A stretch of 64,000 bases of DNA from Deltaproteobacteria bacterium (GTDB lineage Bacteria; Myxococcota_A; UBA9042; PHBI01), in assembly GCA_020632715.1 (NCBI GenBank), contig JACKFA010000010.1:124001-188000 (forward strand), in the 5' to 3' direction. The notes beneath the pieces were generated by a model. That model did not search any database. It was not told the DNA's origin and saw only the letters and a program-made list of their open reading frames with translations. Below, piece after piece: positions 19,651 through 28,462 of this stretch. Numbering within the stretch: the first letter of the stretch is position 1; the number at the start of each line of letters is the position of its first letter. The position numbers were made by a program, and so were the translations under genes.

Positions 19651-19680
19651 CGCGCCGCGTCATCGTCATGACGCGGCGAC
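19646..19680. terminator. Candidate bidirectional hairpin between convergent genes
   Basis: ATGACG / CGTCAT stems with a 5-base loop overlap the GH5 stop, and a second palindrome (CGTCATGACG) follows at once and runs into the DoxX gene end. Two convergent genes end here within 16 bases. There is no T-run; this is inference from position and symmetry. Confidence 0.35.
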
Positions 19681-20088
19681 GCGCGCCTTCTGGCCGCGGA
19701 GCGCCGCGTCGAGGCTGAAGCGTCCGGGGCCGAAGGCCGCCACCACGAGGAAGACGAAGCAGTACACGACCGCGAGCTCTCCCTTGTTGACCGCGGGGAA
19801 GAAGCCGTCGCCGAAGTCGAGCTTCCAGTGGAACTGGATGTAGGCGACCGCCATGGTGCCGCTGGCGATGAACGCTGCCCAGCGCGTGAAGAGGCCGACG
19901 GCGATGAGCAAGCCCGCGACGAGCTCGATGACCCCGCCGATCCACACCTGGCTCAGCGTCTCGGGCTGATGGTCGGTGAGGACGCCGAAGATCTTCTGCA
20001 CGCCGTGGAAGGACCAGAGGAGCCCGAGCACGACGCGCATGGCGGCGTAGGCGGGCTCTCGAGCGGGGGCTAGGACGCGTTCGAGCAT
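19666..20088 (-). CDS. DoxX-family membrane protein
   Basis: A 140-residue protein with four predicted membrane helices, typical for the DoxX/SURF4-like family in length and pattern: RVVLGLLWSFHGVQKIFG in the first helix, then IELVAGLLIAVGLFTRWAA, GTMAVAYIQFH and VVYCFVFLVVAAFGPG. The role of the family is poorly defined; links to redox and thiol metabolism are reported for some members. I used the ATG at 20088; a TTG at 20124 would add 12 residues and neither has a strong ribosome site. It is convergent with the GH5 gene. Confidence 0.85.
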   Translation of the reverse strand: MLERVLAPAREPAYAAMRVVLGLLWSFHGVQKIFGVLTDHQPETLSQVWIGGVIELVAGLLIAVGLFTRWAAFIASGTMAVAYIQFHWKLDFGDGFFPAVNKGELAVVYCFVFLVVAAFGPGRFSLDAALRGQKARVAAS

Positions 20089-20190
20089 GGCCGCACCATG
20101 CCCGACGCGTCGCCCCCTTGCCAACCGTCAACCGCCACGAGCCGGACGGCGGTCCGCACGTGCGGGGCGCCAGCCACGCGCGCGCCACCG

Positions 20191-22353
20191 TCAGCGCGGC
20201 GGCGGCCCGCTCATGCTCGGGATCCCGAGCATCGCTGGGATGGCGATCTTCCAGAGCGCCCCGCGCACGTCGCCGATCTTCTCCATCGCCGCCTGCTGCA
20301 TCTCCGTGCCCGTCACGATCGAGCACAGGCGCCCCTGCCACTTGTCGATGGTCTCGAAGTAGAACTGGTCGTCGTGCGTGGCGGCCGCGTACATCGAGAA
20401 CAGGCCGCTGAACGCGCAGATCGTGCTCGCCGCCTCGTAGGCGTACTCGAGCATCGACTGCCCGCCGCCGCCCGGCACGCGCCCGACCGCCGTGCCCGTC
20501 GTCGGGTCGACGCTCCACCAGGCGCCCTCCTCCCCGGCGACCTCGATGAGCGCCCCCTTCCTCTTGACCTCGAGGCGCCCGGGATCCGCGAGCAGCGCCC
20601 ACGCCGTCCCCTTCCGCGCCGCGTCCGTCGACGGCCCGAGCAGCGCCGCCTCGAGCGCCGTGTCCGCGACCCCCTGACGGATCGCCGCCGACGCGTCGTG
20701 GAGCCCGGTCGGCGTCACGAACGCGATCGGGTTCGCCACGAGGTCGATTCGCTCCTGCACCACGAGCTTCCCGTCCGCGCCCGCCTGGAGCCGCTGCACG
20801 TGCGCCACGAGCCCCGTGCGCTCGCGCAGCTGCTGCCGCTTCGCGCCGTCCGCCGTCATCAGCGCGTGCTGCACCTGCCGCCTGAGATCCGCCCAGCGCG
20901 TGAGCAACCCCGCCGGCTCCGACGGATCGAGCGCGTCGGCGGCCGGCTTCTTCCCGGCCGCCAACGCCTCGAGCGCCGGCCGCGCCGCGAGCACCCCGCG
21001 GAGCGTGCTTCGCTCGCGCTCCCCGGCGAGCAGCGCCTGGTTCTCCGTCAGGAGCGACACCGTCACGACGGGCAGCTCCCCGGCCGCTCCGCTGAAGAGC
21101 ACCCGCTCCTGCACCCGCTCCGGCGCGGCCTTCTCGCCCGGCCCGGCCACCTCGAGCCGCATCACGACGGCCTCGAGCTCGGTCTTCTCCGCGCTCGCGC
21201 CGCCGCCGGCCATGCCGCCGCCGAGGCCGCCGCCGAAGCCGCCGAGGGCCCCGCCGAGGGCCCCGCCGAGCGCGGCCGGGCCGCCGACGGCGCCGTCCTC
21301 GCCGATCTCCCAGGTGCGCCCGCTGCGATCGAACGCCGCCGCGCCGTGGCGCGCCTTGCCGCTGAGCAGCGCCGCCCGCAGCACCGGCGCCGCCGCGAGC
21401 CGCGCGACCGTCGCCGCGTCGCCCTCGAGCCCCGCCGGCGCCGGCCCGAGCTTCTTCGGATCCGGCCAGATCGACAGCTCGAGCGGCTCCCACGCCGCCT
21501 CCGCCACCGACAGCGGCACGCGCAGGAGCGGCACCTCCTCGACCTTCCCGCCGCGCTTCCGCATCATGACGAGCGACGCGACGACGCGGTGCTCGAGCGC
21601 CGCCAACCCCCGCTCGTCGAGCGCCTTGCCGCCCTCGTGCGCGACCTCCGGCGCGACGGGGTCGAGCGCCTCCCCGTCGAGCTCGACCCAGTAGTGCTGC
21701 CGCGGCGGCGCGAGCTTCCGCGGCTTCAGCGCCTTCACGAGCGCCGCCTCGAGCGTCGGCGCCACCTTCGCCGCGGCCGCGATGGCGGCGTCGACGGCGC
21801 CCGTGTCCTTCACGTTGCGCGTCGTGACCGCCGCCTTCGCGCCCGGGTCGTCGAGCGTCGCGCCCGAGGCCGCGCCGAGCCGCGGCACGTCGCCGAGCCC
21901 GGCCGCCCCGTCCGCCGCGAGGAAGCGGGCGAGCAGCGCCGCCCCGGCCTTCGCGTCGAGCGGCCCGCCCACGACGACGCCCTTCCTACCGGCGCGCCCG
22001 AGCAGCGCCTGCACCAGCAGCGCCTGGTCCAGCGCGTTCCCGGACCGCGCGAGCGCGGTGCCCTCGGCGCCGCGCAGGAGCCCCTCGTAGGGCTCGAACC
22101 GCACGTTCGCCGCGACCCACGCCACGATCGCCTGCGGCGTCTTGCCGGCCTCCGCCGCGACCACCGCGAGATCCCCGCGCGACGGCGACCGCGCGTGCGC
22201 CGCCTCCGCCTTCGCCCACATCCCGTCGTCCGCGGGCCCCGCGGCGACCGCCGGCGCCGCGCCGAGCGCGAGCGCCGACACGGCCCCGAGCGCCAGCAGC
22301 GCCCCGCCGACCCTACTTCCCGTCGCCGAGCGACAGCTGCTTCGCCTCACCAT
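20191..22353 (-). CDS. Secreted transglutaminase-like domain protein lacking the catalytic Cys
   Basis: A 720-residue protein with a signal peptide (hydrophobic to AVAAG). Residues about 60-125 resemble a transglutaminase-like domain (GLLRGAEGTALARSGN, then DQALLVQALLG). The position normally held by the catalytic Cys is Ala, as in the cysteine-less AGN..DQA group. A Gly-rich segment (GGALGGALGGFGGGLGGG) sits near residue 365. Near the C-terminus is CAFSGLFSMYAAATHDDQFYF. The ATG at 22353 has GGAGG just upstream and lies 41 bases inside the preceding VWA gene, so the two genes overlap and are probably coupled. Function unknown; a structural or binding role is more likely than catalysis. Confidence 0.72.
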   Translation of the reverse strand: MVRRSSCRSATGSRVGGALLALGAVSALALGAAPAVAAGPADDGMWAKAEAAHARSPSRGDLAVVAAEAGKTPQAIVAWVAANVRFEPYEGLLRGAEGTALARSGNALDQALLVQALLGRAGRKGVVVGGPLDAKAGAALLARFLAADGAAGLGDVPRLGAASGATLDDPGAKAAVTTRNVKDTGAVDAAIAAAAKVAPTLEAALVKALKPRKLAPPRQHYWVELDGEALDPVAPEVAHEGGKALDERGLAALEHRVVASLVMMRKRGGKVEEVPLLRVPLSVAEAAWEPLELSIWPDPKKLGPAPAGLEGDAATVARLAAAPVLRAALLSGKARHGAAAFDRSGRTWEIGEDGAVGGPAALGGALGGALGGFGGGLGGGMAGGGASAEKTELEAVVMRLEVAGPGEKAAPERVQERVLFSGAAGELPVVTVSLLTENQALLAGERERSTLRGVLAARPALEALAAGKKPAADALDPSEPAGLLTRWADLRRQVQHALMTADGAKRQQLRERTGLVAHVQRLQAGADGKLVVQERIDLVANPIAFVTPTGLHDASAAIRQGVADTALEAALLGPSTDAARKGTAWALLADPGRLEVKRKGALIEVAGEEGAWWSVDPTTGTAVGRVPGGGGQSMLEYAYEAASTICAFSGLFSMYAAATHDDQFYFETIDKWQGRLCSIVTGTEMQQAAMEKIGDVRGALWKIAIPAMLGIPSMSGPPPR

Positions 22354-25300
22354 CACGCACCTCCACGTCCTCGAAGACCCTCGGCGGCACCGTCGCCACC
22401 TCGACCCGATACCTGCCCGCCGGCAGCGACACCGGCGCCCCGCCGACCGCGCCGCGCGCGACCACGGCCCCCGCGGCGTCCGCGACGACCCACGGCGAGC
22501 GCACGGCGGCCGCGAGCACCTCCGCGAGCCCCTCGCCGTCCGCCGCGTCGTAGAACTGCCCGCCGCCCGCCTCTGCGAGCGCGCCGAACGTCCGCTTCAG
22601 CCGCGCGCTCGAGAGCGCGAAGCCGACCACGTTGAGGCGCACGTCGAGCCCCTTCTCGCCGAGCTCCTTCGTCGCCGCGAGGGGGTCGCCGCCGCACGTC
22701 TCGCGGCCGTCCGTGAGGAGCACGACCGTCTTCGGCCCCTTCGTGCCGGCGAGATCCTCGCCGACGGCCTTCAGCGCCGCCGCGATGGGCGTCATCGCGT
22801 ACTTCGTCGCGGTGATCCCCGCGATCGCCGCGAGCGCCGCGTCCTTCGGCCCCGGCGGCACCACCAGCGCGGTCGCGCACGCGTCCCCGCCGACGCGCCC
22901 GAACACGCGCACGGCGACCGTCGACCGCGCCGGGACCTCGGTCCCCACGATGTCCGCGATGATCTTCTTCGCGACGTCGACGCGCGTCCCGCCGCCGCGC
23001 ATCGTCTCGAGCATGCTGCCCGACACGTCGACCACGAGCTCCACGGCCGCCGCCGCCCCCGAGCCGTCGTCGACCACCGCGAGCGTCCCCGGCGCGAGCA
23101 GCGGCTCCGCGCGGGTCGTCGCCGCGAGCGTGTACGACGCCGGCCGCCGCAGCGTGGCGCTCGCGCGCTCGAAGAAGTCGTCGAGCTCCCCGCGGCTCAC
23201 GACGCCGTCGTAGCGCCCGGGGCCGACGCTCGCCCAGTCCTCGAGCCGGTCCTGCCCCTCGCCCTCGAGCCCGGCGGCGACGCCGGCCGCGAACACGCGC
23301 GGCCGCACCTCGTCGAGCGCGCGCCAGAGCGTCGTGTCGGGGGGCGTCAGGGCGTCCGTGAGCAGGATCACCGCCTTCGCGCCGCGCGTCTCGGCGAGCA
23401 GCTCGCTCGCGCGCCGGACGGCCGCCGCCGCCTCGCTCGACGCCGCCGGCCGATAGCTCGAGAGCGCGCTCCACAGGTGGTCGGCGCCCGTCTCCCAGCC
23501 CGCGAGCAGCGGCTCCCCGCCGAACGGCAGGAGGTGCACCTGCTCCTGCCCGGGGGTCACCGTCGCGGCGAAGCGCGCGATGGCGTCCCGCACGAGCGGC
23601 ACCCAGCTCGCCACGCTCCCGCTCGTGTCCCACGAGAAGACGACCGAGCTCGGCGGCTGCCAGACGCGCACGACCAGCGCCTGCCCCGGCGTCACCTCCC
23701 ACGTGCGCCGCGCCGCGCCCGCCTTCTCCGCGCGCTGCCGCGGCGGGAGCACGGCGCCGCGCGCGTCGCTCACCTCGAAGTCCACGTCGAGGGTCGGCGA
23801 GCCGCTCACGTCGAGCGTCAGCTGATGGTGGCCCGCCGGCACCGTGACGGCCCAGAAGTCCTCGACCCTCCCGCGGTGCACGCGGCCCGAGACCGCGGCG
23901 GCGCCGAGCTTCGCGGCGGTCTTCCGCGACTGGTTCTCGCGCGCCGTCGCGCCGGCCACCGCCGGCGCCGGGTGCTCTCGCTCCCAGGCCGCGGCGCGCG
24001 AGAAGGGGCCCCACTCGCCGAGGATGGAGCGGTAGCCCGGCCCGGCGGTCGCCTCGCGCACGACGAGCCCCGGCGCCATCGCGCGGAGGCGCCCGCCCGC
24101 GGGCTCGCTCTCGAGCCGCACGAACCGCGCCCAGGTGCCGGCCGGGAGCGCGATCTTCCCGGGCGCCGCGAGCTTCCCGACCTTCGTCCACGGCCCGAGC
24201 GGCCCGGCGGTCGCCGTGTAGAGCGTGACCCCGGGGAGCCGCGCGCCGCTGCCCTTCGGCGGGTCGACCCAGGCGATCTCGGTGACGCGCGCCGCGCGAT
24301 CGTGGTGGAACCCGACGACGACCTCGGCGCGCTCGTCGCCCTGGAGGTCGACGTAGTGCCCGAAGCCGCGCGCGGGCGCGGTCCAGACCACGTGCCCGCC
24401 CCGCGCCGGGTCGGCGAGGTCTGGCGACGGCGCGCCCGGCACGGGCGCCTCGGGCGCGGCGATGACCTCGAAGCTCCCGAGCGTCGCCGTGCGCGACGCC
24501 GCAGCCAGCGGCCCCTCATGGGTCGAGACGATCTCGAGCCGCGCGAAGCGCGCGTCCGTAGGCGCCCCGAGGACATAGCTCTGGAGCCCCTCCCGCGCCT
24601 CGAGCCGCGCCGCCACCGCCTCGCGCCACGTGGTCCCGTCCATCGAGAGCGAGACCCGGAAGTCGGCGACGCTCGTCGCCATGTCGGGGCCCACCGCCTC
24701 GAGCACCACGCCCGCCACGCGCGCCGGCCCGGACGCGAGCGCGAACGTCGGCATCGCCTCGACCGCGGCGCCCTTCGCGAGCGGCAGGATGAACGGCCGG
24801 TCGGGGCGCGTGACCCCGCTCACGGCGGCGAGCACCCGCGCGCTCGGGCCGGTGACCGGCTTCCCGCGACTGTCGACGAGCGCCGCGCCCCGCGCCACGT
24901 CCACGCCGCCGAGGAGCGCGTCGGGGAGCGCCCAGACCCGCGCCGGCCGCACCGGCAGCGCCGCGGGCTCCGCCACCGCCGTCGCCGAACCCGAGCCCCA
25001 GGCGCCGCCGTCGCCGCGCGCCCCGACGCTCACCCGCACGGGGCGCCCCCCGACGGCGTCGGGCGCGACCCGCACCTCGAGCGGCACGACGACCCGCTTC
25101 CCCGCCGCGACCGCGACCGAGGTCTTCTCGAGCGCCACGACCCAGCGCGGGTCGCCGGTCGCCGCCGCGAGCGCGACGGTGCCGGGCGCCTTCGCCACGA
25201 TCGCCGCCTCGCCGCGCAGGGTCTGCCCCTCGTCCAGCCAGGCCGCCGCGGTGTCCTCGGCGAGGGTCACCGTCACGGCCACGGTCGCAGGCGCGGTCGC

Positions 25301-26803
25301 CGGGGCGGGCTCTCCCGGCGCCGCGAACGCCGGGTCGAACGGGTCGCCCGGCGCGAGGTCGATCACGTAGGCGGCGCCGATGTCCTCGCCCCGCTGGGGC
25401 GCGACCTCGAGCGTGTGATCCCCGGCGCGGAAGCGCCGCTTCGCGACGAGCGGCTCCCCCGGCTTCACGACCCACGCCTCGGCCTGGCTCGTCCCGACGG
25501 TCCAGCGCACCCGGAGCGGCGCCCCGAGCGCCGTGATCGTGAGGAGCCCCGCGGTCTCGGCGGGCGCCGAGTAGCGGTAGTGGTCGCCGTCGTTCGCCAC
25601 CGTCACGAAGCCCGCGCGCGGCGCGCCGAAGCGCAGCGCGTCGACGAAGGCGCCGCCGTCGTTGGGCTCGCGCTCGAGCGCCGCCGCCCCGAGCCCCGCG
25701 GGGAGCGGCGCCGGCGACACGGTCAGCGCGTACGGGCCGGGCCCGCCCGAGAGCGTGAACACGTGGTCGCCCGGGAGCAGGACGAGGTGGTCGAAGGCCG
25801 CCTCCGTGGCCGCGCCGGCGCCGCTCGCGCGCGCCGACAGCAGCCGCTGCCCGCTCGGCGCCGACCAGAGGAGCCCCTTCACGCCGGCCCCGCGCGCGGA
25901 GACGCGGTAGGTCCCGGCGCCGGCGCCCACGTGCACGCGGTAGGCGACGTCCACGCGCGGCGCGAGCTCCCCCGTGGCGGTTCGGCCCAGGAGTAGCGGC
26001 GTCGGCTGCGCGTCGCCGTCGGGCGTGCCGGCTCTGGCCGTGCGCAGCGCGACGAGCGTCCCCTCGGGGCCGCGCACCCGCAGCCAGGTCTCGCCGCGCG
26101 GCACCGCCACGGCGGTGAGCCGCGGCCCCGCCCCCTTGGCGGCGGCGAGCGTGTTCCCGTCGGCGCCCTCGAGCGCGACGTCGAGCGGCGCGTCGCCGAC
26201 CGCGGAGAGCTCGAGGTCGTAGCTCCCGGCCGGCGGCGCCCACCGCACCCACGCGTCGCCGGCGGGCAGCACGAACGACGTGTCGTCCGAGGCGGGGCGG
26301 GCGCGCGGGGCGCGCTCGCGGTCACCGCCGGCCGCGAGCGGCAGCGGCTTCAGCGGCCGCGCGTCGATGGCCAGGGCGTACGGGCCCTCGGCGCCCTTGA
26401 CGACGACGCGGTAGGTGTCGGGAGCGAGGAGGAGCCGCCGCCGATCCGCGGCGGGGGCGCTCGCGCTCGTCGCGAGCGAGAGCAGCGGCGCCTTCGCGCT
26501 CGATGGCGTGAGCGTGACGGTCGTCACGCCGGCCGCGGGCGCCTCGAGGCGCAGGTCGAAGAGGCTCCCCGTCGCGGCGTCGTCGTCGACGACGAGGATC
26601 CAGACGTCGCTGTCGCCGCGCGTCAGGGTCCCCTCGAGGCGCGCCGGCGCCACGAGGGCCGCGGCGTGGGCGTCGTCGTCGTTGGGCTCGCGCTCGGGGA
26701 GGAGCGGGGCGCCCGCCGAGGCGGTGGCGCTCCCGGCGAGCGCGATGACGCACGGGAGGCAAGCGAGGGCGAGGCGCGCGAGTCGCGCGGAGGGCAAGGA
26801 CAA
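22313..26803 (-). CDS. Large secreted von Willebrand factor A-domain protein with PPC-like domains
   Basis: About 1496 residues. I prefer a TTG start at 26803, with GGGAG seven bases upstream, directly at the signal peptide (ending SATASA). An ATG at 26857 would add 18 residues. The mature N-terminus has PEREPNDDDAH, the usual opening of a PPC-like domain, and a second copy (EREPNDGGAF) lies about 350 residues on. Mid-region beta domains resemble discoidin-like folds. Two VWA-type domains occupy the C-terminal third: a degenerate one with DTSGSV, and a canonical one with a MIDAS motif (DVSGSM, then YAMTP and LLTDGRET). VWA domains bind ligands through a metal ion. It overlaps the downstream transglutaminase-like gene by 41 bases. 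Surface or periplasmic binding role inferred. Confidence 0.8.
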   Translation of the reverse strand: MSLPSARLARLALACLPCVIALAGSATASAGAPLLPEREPNDDDAHAAALVAPARLEGTLTRGDSDVWILVVDDDAATGSLFDLRLEAPAAGVTTVTLTPSSAKAPLLSLATSASAPAADRRRLLLAPDTYRVVVKGAEGPYALAIDARPLKPLPLAAGGDRERAPRARPASDDTSFVLPAGDAWVRWAPPAGSYDLELSAVGDAPLDVALEGADGNTLAAAKGAGPRLTAVAVPRGETWLRVRGPEGTLVALRTARAGTPDGDAQPTPLLLGRTATGELAPRVDVAYRVHVGAGAGTYRVSARGAGVKGLLWSAPSGQRLLSARASGAGAATEAAFDHLVLLPGDHVFTLSGGPGPYALTVSPAPLPAGLGAAALEREPNDGGAFVDALRFGAPRAGFVTVANDGDHYRYSAPAETAGLLTITALGAPLRVRWTVGTSQAEAWVVKPGEPLVAKRRFRAGDHTLEVAPQRGEDIGAAYVIDLAPGDPFDPAFAAPGEPAPATAPATVAVTVTLAEDTAAAWLDEGQTLRGEAAIVAKAPGTVALAAATGDPRWVVALEKTSVAVAAGKRVVVPLEVRVAPDAVGGRPVRVSVGARGDGGAWGSGSATAVAEPAALPVRPARVWALPDALLGGVDVARGAALVDSRGKPVTGPSARVLAAVSGVTRPDRPFILPLAKGAAVEAMPTFALASGPARVAGVVLEAVGPDMATSVADFRVSLSMDGTTWREAVAARLEAREGLQSYVLGAPTDARFARLEIVSTHEGPLAAASRTATLGSFEVIAAPEAPVPGAPSPDLADPARGGHVVWTAPARGFGHYVDLQGDERAEVVVGFHHDRAARVTEIAWVDPPKGSGARLPGVTLYTATAGPLGPWTKVGKLAAPGKIALPAGTWARFVRLESEPAGGRLRAMAPGLVVREATAGPGYRSILGEWGPFSRAAAWEREHPAPAVAGATARENQSRKTAAKLGAAAVSGRVHRGRVEDFWAVTVPAGHHQLTLDVSGSPTLDVDFEVSDARGAVLPPRQRAEKAGAARRTWEVTPGQALVVRVWQPPSSVVFSWDTSGSVASWVPLVRDAIARFAATVTPGQEQVHLLPFGGEPLLAGWETGADHLWSALSSYRPAASSEAAAAVRRASELLAETRGAKAVILLTDALTPPDTTLWRALDEVRPRVFAAGVAAGLEGEGQDRLEDWASVGPGRYDGVVSRGELDDFFERASATLRRPASYTLAATTRAEPLLAPGTLAVVDDGSGAAAAVELVVDVSGSMLETMRGGGTRVDVAKKIIADIVGTEVPARSTVAVRVFGRVGGDACATALVVPPGPKDAALAAIAGITATKYAMTPIAAALKAVGEDLAGTKGPKTVVLLTDGRETCGGDPLAATKELGEKGLDVRLNVVGFALSSARLKRTFGALAEAGGGQFYDAADGEGLAEVLAAAVRSPWVVADAAGAVVARGAVGGAPVSLPAGRYRVEVATVPPRVFEDVEVRDGEAKQLSLGDGK

Positions 26804-27011
26804 GGGTCGACTCCCGGGTCCGGCTCGAATCAGTGGCTCGACTACGAATTGATACATTCGAGACTGCCCGCTCCGGGTCGCCACCGCAAGTCGGGGGATC
26901 GCGGCGGAGGGCGGCCAGACAGGCCGCCCGGAGGTGGGCGTCTCGCGCAGGGTGAGGCCCATGGACGTCTTTTCTCTCAGGCGATTCACAGAACGGCCGT
27001 ACAATTGACAC

Positions 27012-28301
27012 ATGGCACACCGTCGGGTTGGTGACGTGCCGCCGGCCTCGCGGGAGGCGGCGGTCCTCGTCTCGGAGAGCGTCCGGGCGCTGGCGACCAT
27101 GGCCGCGGCGGTCGGCGCGGCGTGCGACGAGGGCGCCGTGCTCGACGCGTTCGCCCGCTGGGCGTCGCGGGTCATCAGCGCGCGCCGCTGCAGCGTGGCG
27201 TTGCGGGTCCCGCCCGAGCACTACACGCTCGTGACCGTCGTGGGCGAGCAGGCGGAGACCCCGCCGGGCGTCACGATGCGGCTCGCCGAGAGCTTCGTCG
27301 GGCGCGTCATCACGACCGGCGTCGGGATGGACTTCGACTCGGCCACGAGCGAGATCGAGGTCCACCGTCGCCTCGCCGCGGCGGGTGTCGGCTACATCGT
27401 CTTGACGCCGCTCCTCGTCGGCGGCGAGGTCATCGGCTCCCTGAACGTCGGCTACACCGATCGCGCCGCCGCGCCGCCCGAGGTCATCGACCTGAACCGC
27501 AGCGTCGCGGCCATCCTCGCCGCGAACATCGAGCGCCGCCGGCTCGACGAGCGGCTCGGCGCCGCGGTCGCCGAGGTCCGGGCGGCGAGCAGCCGCGCCC
27601 AGCACCTCACGAAGCTCGGCGAGCGCCTCCTCGGCTGCAGCGACCGCGACGACGTGATCGCCGCGCTGACGAGCCACCTCCCGCCGGTGCTCGCCGCGGA
27701 CTACGCCGCCATCGGGCGCTACGACCCCGAGCGCGCCCTGCTCCGCTACGCCGTGGTGCACCCGCAGCGGCGGTTCACCGAGCTGACACCCTCGGAGGGG
27801 CAGCTCGTCGCGGAGGCCATGTCGCAGGGCGAGCTGCTCTACGTGCCGGACATCGGCCGCACGCACTATCGCGAGCGGGCCGAGCTCGTCCGGAGCGGGC
27901 TCGCGGCGGTCGTGGCGGTGCCGACCTTCGTGGGCGGCGAGGTCCGCGGCGTCTTCGTCATCGCGCGGCGCCAGCGCGCGGGGTTCAGCGCCGAAGAGCG
28001 GGACGCGGTGAGGCAGGTCGCCGCCTTCTTGAGCGCGGCGCTCGCGCGGGCCATGGCGCGCGGCCCGTGCAGCCACGGGGCGGGCGGTCACGTCACCGAG
28101 CGCGTCCGAGAGCAGCTCGCCACCGCCGAGGTGCTCGCGGCCACGCTCGCCGCCACGCCCCTCGACCCGGCGCAGGCGTCGCTCGTCCAGCTCCTCACCG
28201 CGGCGTTGGGCGCGGTCCGCGCCGAGGCGGGCGCCACCTTGCTGCCCGCGCCCCTCGAGTCCCTCGACAGCGTCATCGCGCGGCTCCTCCGCCGCGGCTG
28301 A
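27012..28301 (+). CDS. Tandem GAF-domain protein
   Basis: A 429-residue cytoplasmic protein with no signal or membrane segment. Two GAF-like domains are visible, at about residues 30-175 (ending LLVGGEVIGSLNVGY) and 200-350 (ending TFVGGEVRGVFVIARR), joined by a short helical linker. The C-terminal 75 residues are helical, with no kinase, cyclase or DNA-binding motif. GAF domains sense small molecules or cyclic nucleotides, so this may be a stand-alone sensor that regulates a partner. It is divergent from the VWA gene with about 200 bases between. No clear Shine-Dalgarno precedes the ATG, so the start is uncertain. Confidence 0.75.
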   Translation: MAHRRVGDVPPASREAAVLVSESVRALATMAAAVGAACDEGAVLDAFARWASRVISARRCSVALRVPPEHYTLVTVVGEQAETPPGVTMRLAESFVGRVITTGVGMDFDSATSEIEVHRRLAAAGVGYIVLTPLLVGGEVIGSLNVGYTDRAAAPPEVIDLNRSVAAILAANIERRRLDERLGAAVAEVRAASSRAQHLTKLGERLLGCSDRDDVIAALTSHLPPVLAADYAAIGRYDPERALLRYAVVHPQRRFTELTPSEGQLVAEAMSQGELLYVPDIGRTHYRERAELVRSGLAAVVAVPTFVGGEVRGVFVIARRQRAGFSAEERDAVRQVAAFLSAALARAMARGPCSHGAGGHVTERVREQLATAEVLAATLAATPLDPAQASLVQLLTAALGAVRAEAGATLLPAPLESLDSVIARLLRRG

Positions 28302-28462
28302 CCGCGAGGGTCTGCGCGGCCGCGGCGGCAGTTACAGCGGGGCGTCCGGAGGCCGCGAACCTCCGCGTCGGCGCGGGGCGCCGTGCGCTATGCTGGCCGC
28401 GCGGCGCTCTCGTGCAGCGCCGCTCCCTCACCGTCGCTCGAACGACTCCTCGGAGAGAACGC

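Noticed and set aside
27004..27011. TTGACA as a -35 promoter element before the GAF gene
   Set aside because: It touches the start codon, leaving no room for a -10 element or leader.
27122..28462. N-terminal extension of the EGF-like lipoprotein through the GAF gene
   Set aside because: The upstream part overlaps the real GAF gene in another frame and is Arg-rich nonsense; the GTG at 28463 with a ribosome site and signal peptide is clearly better.
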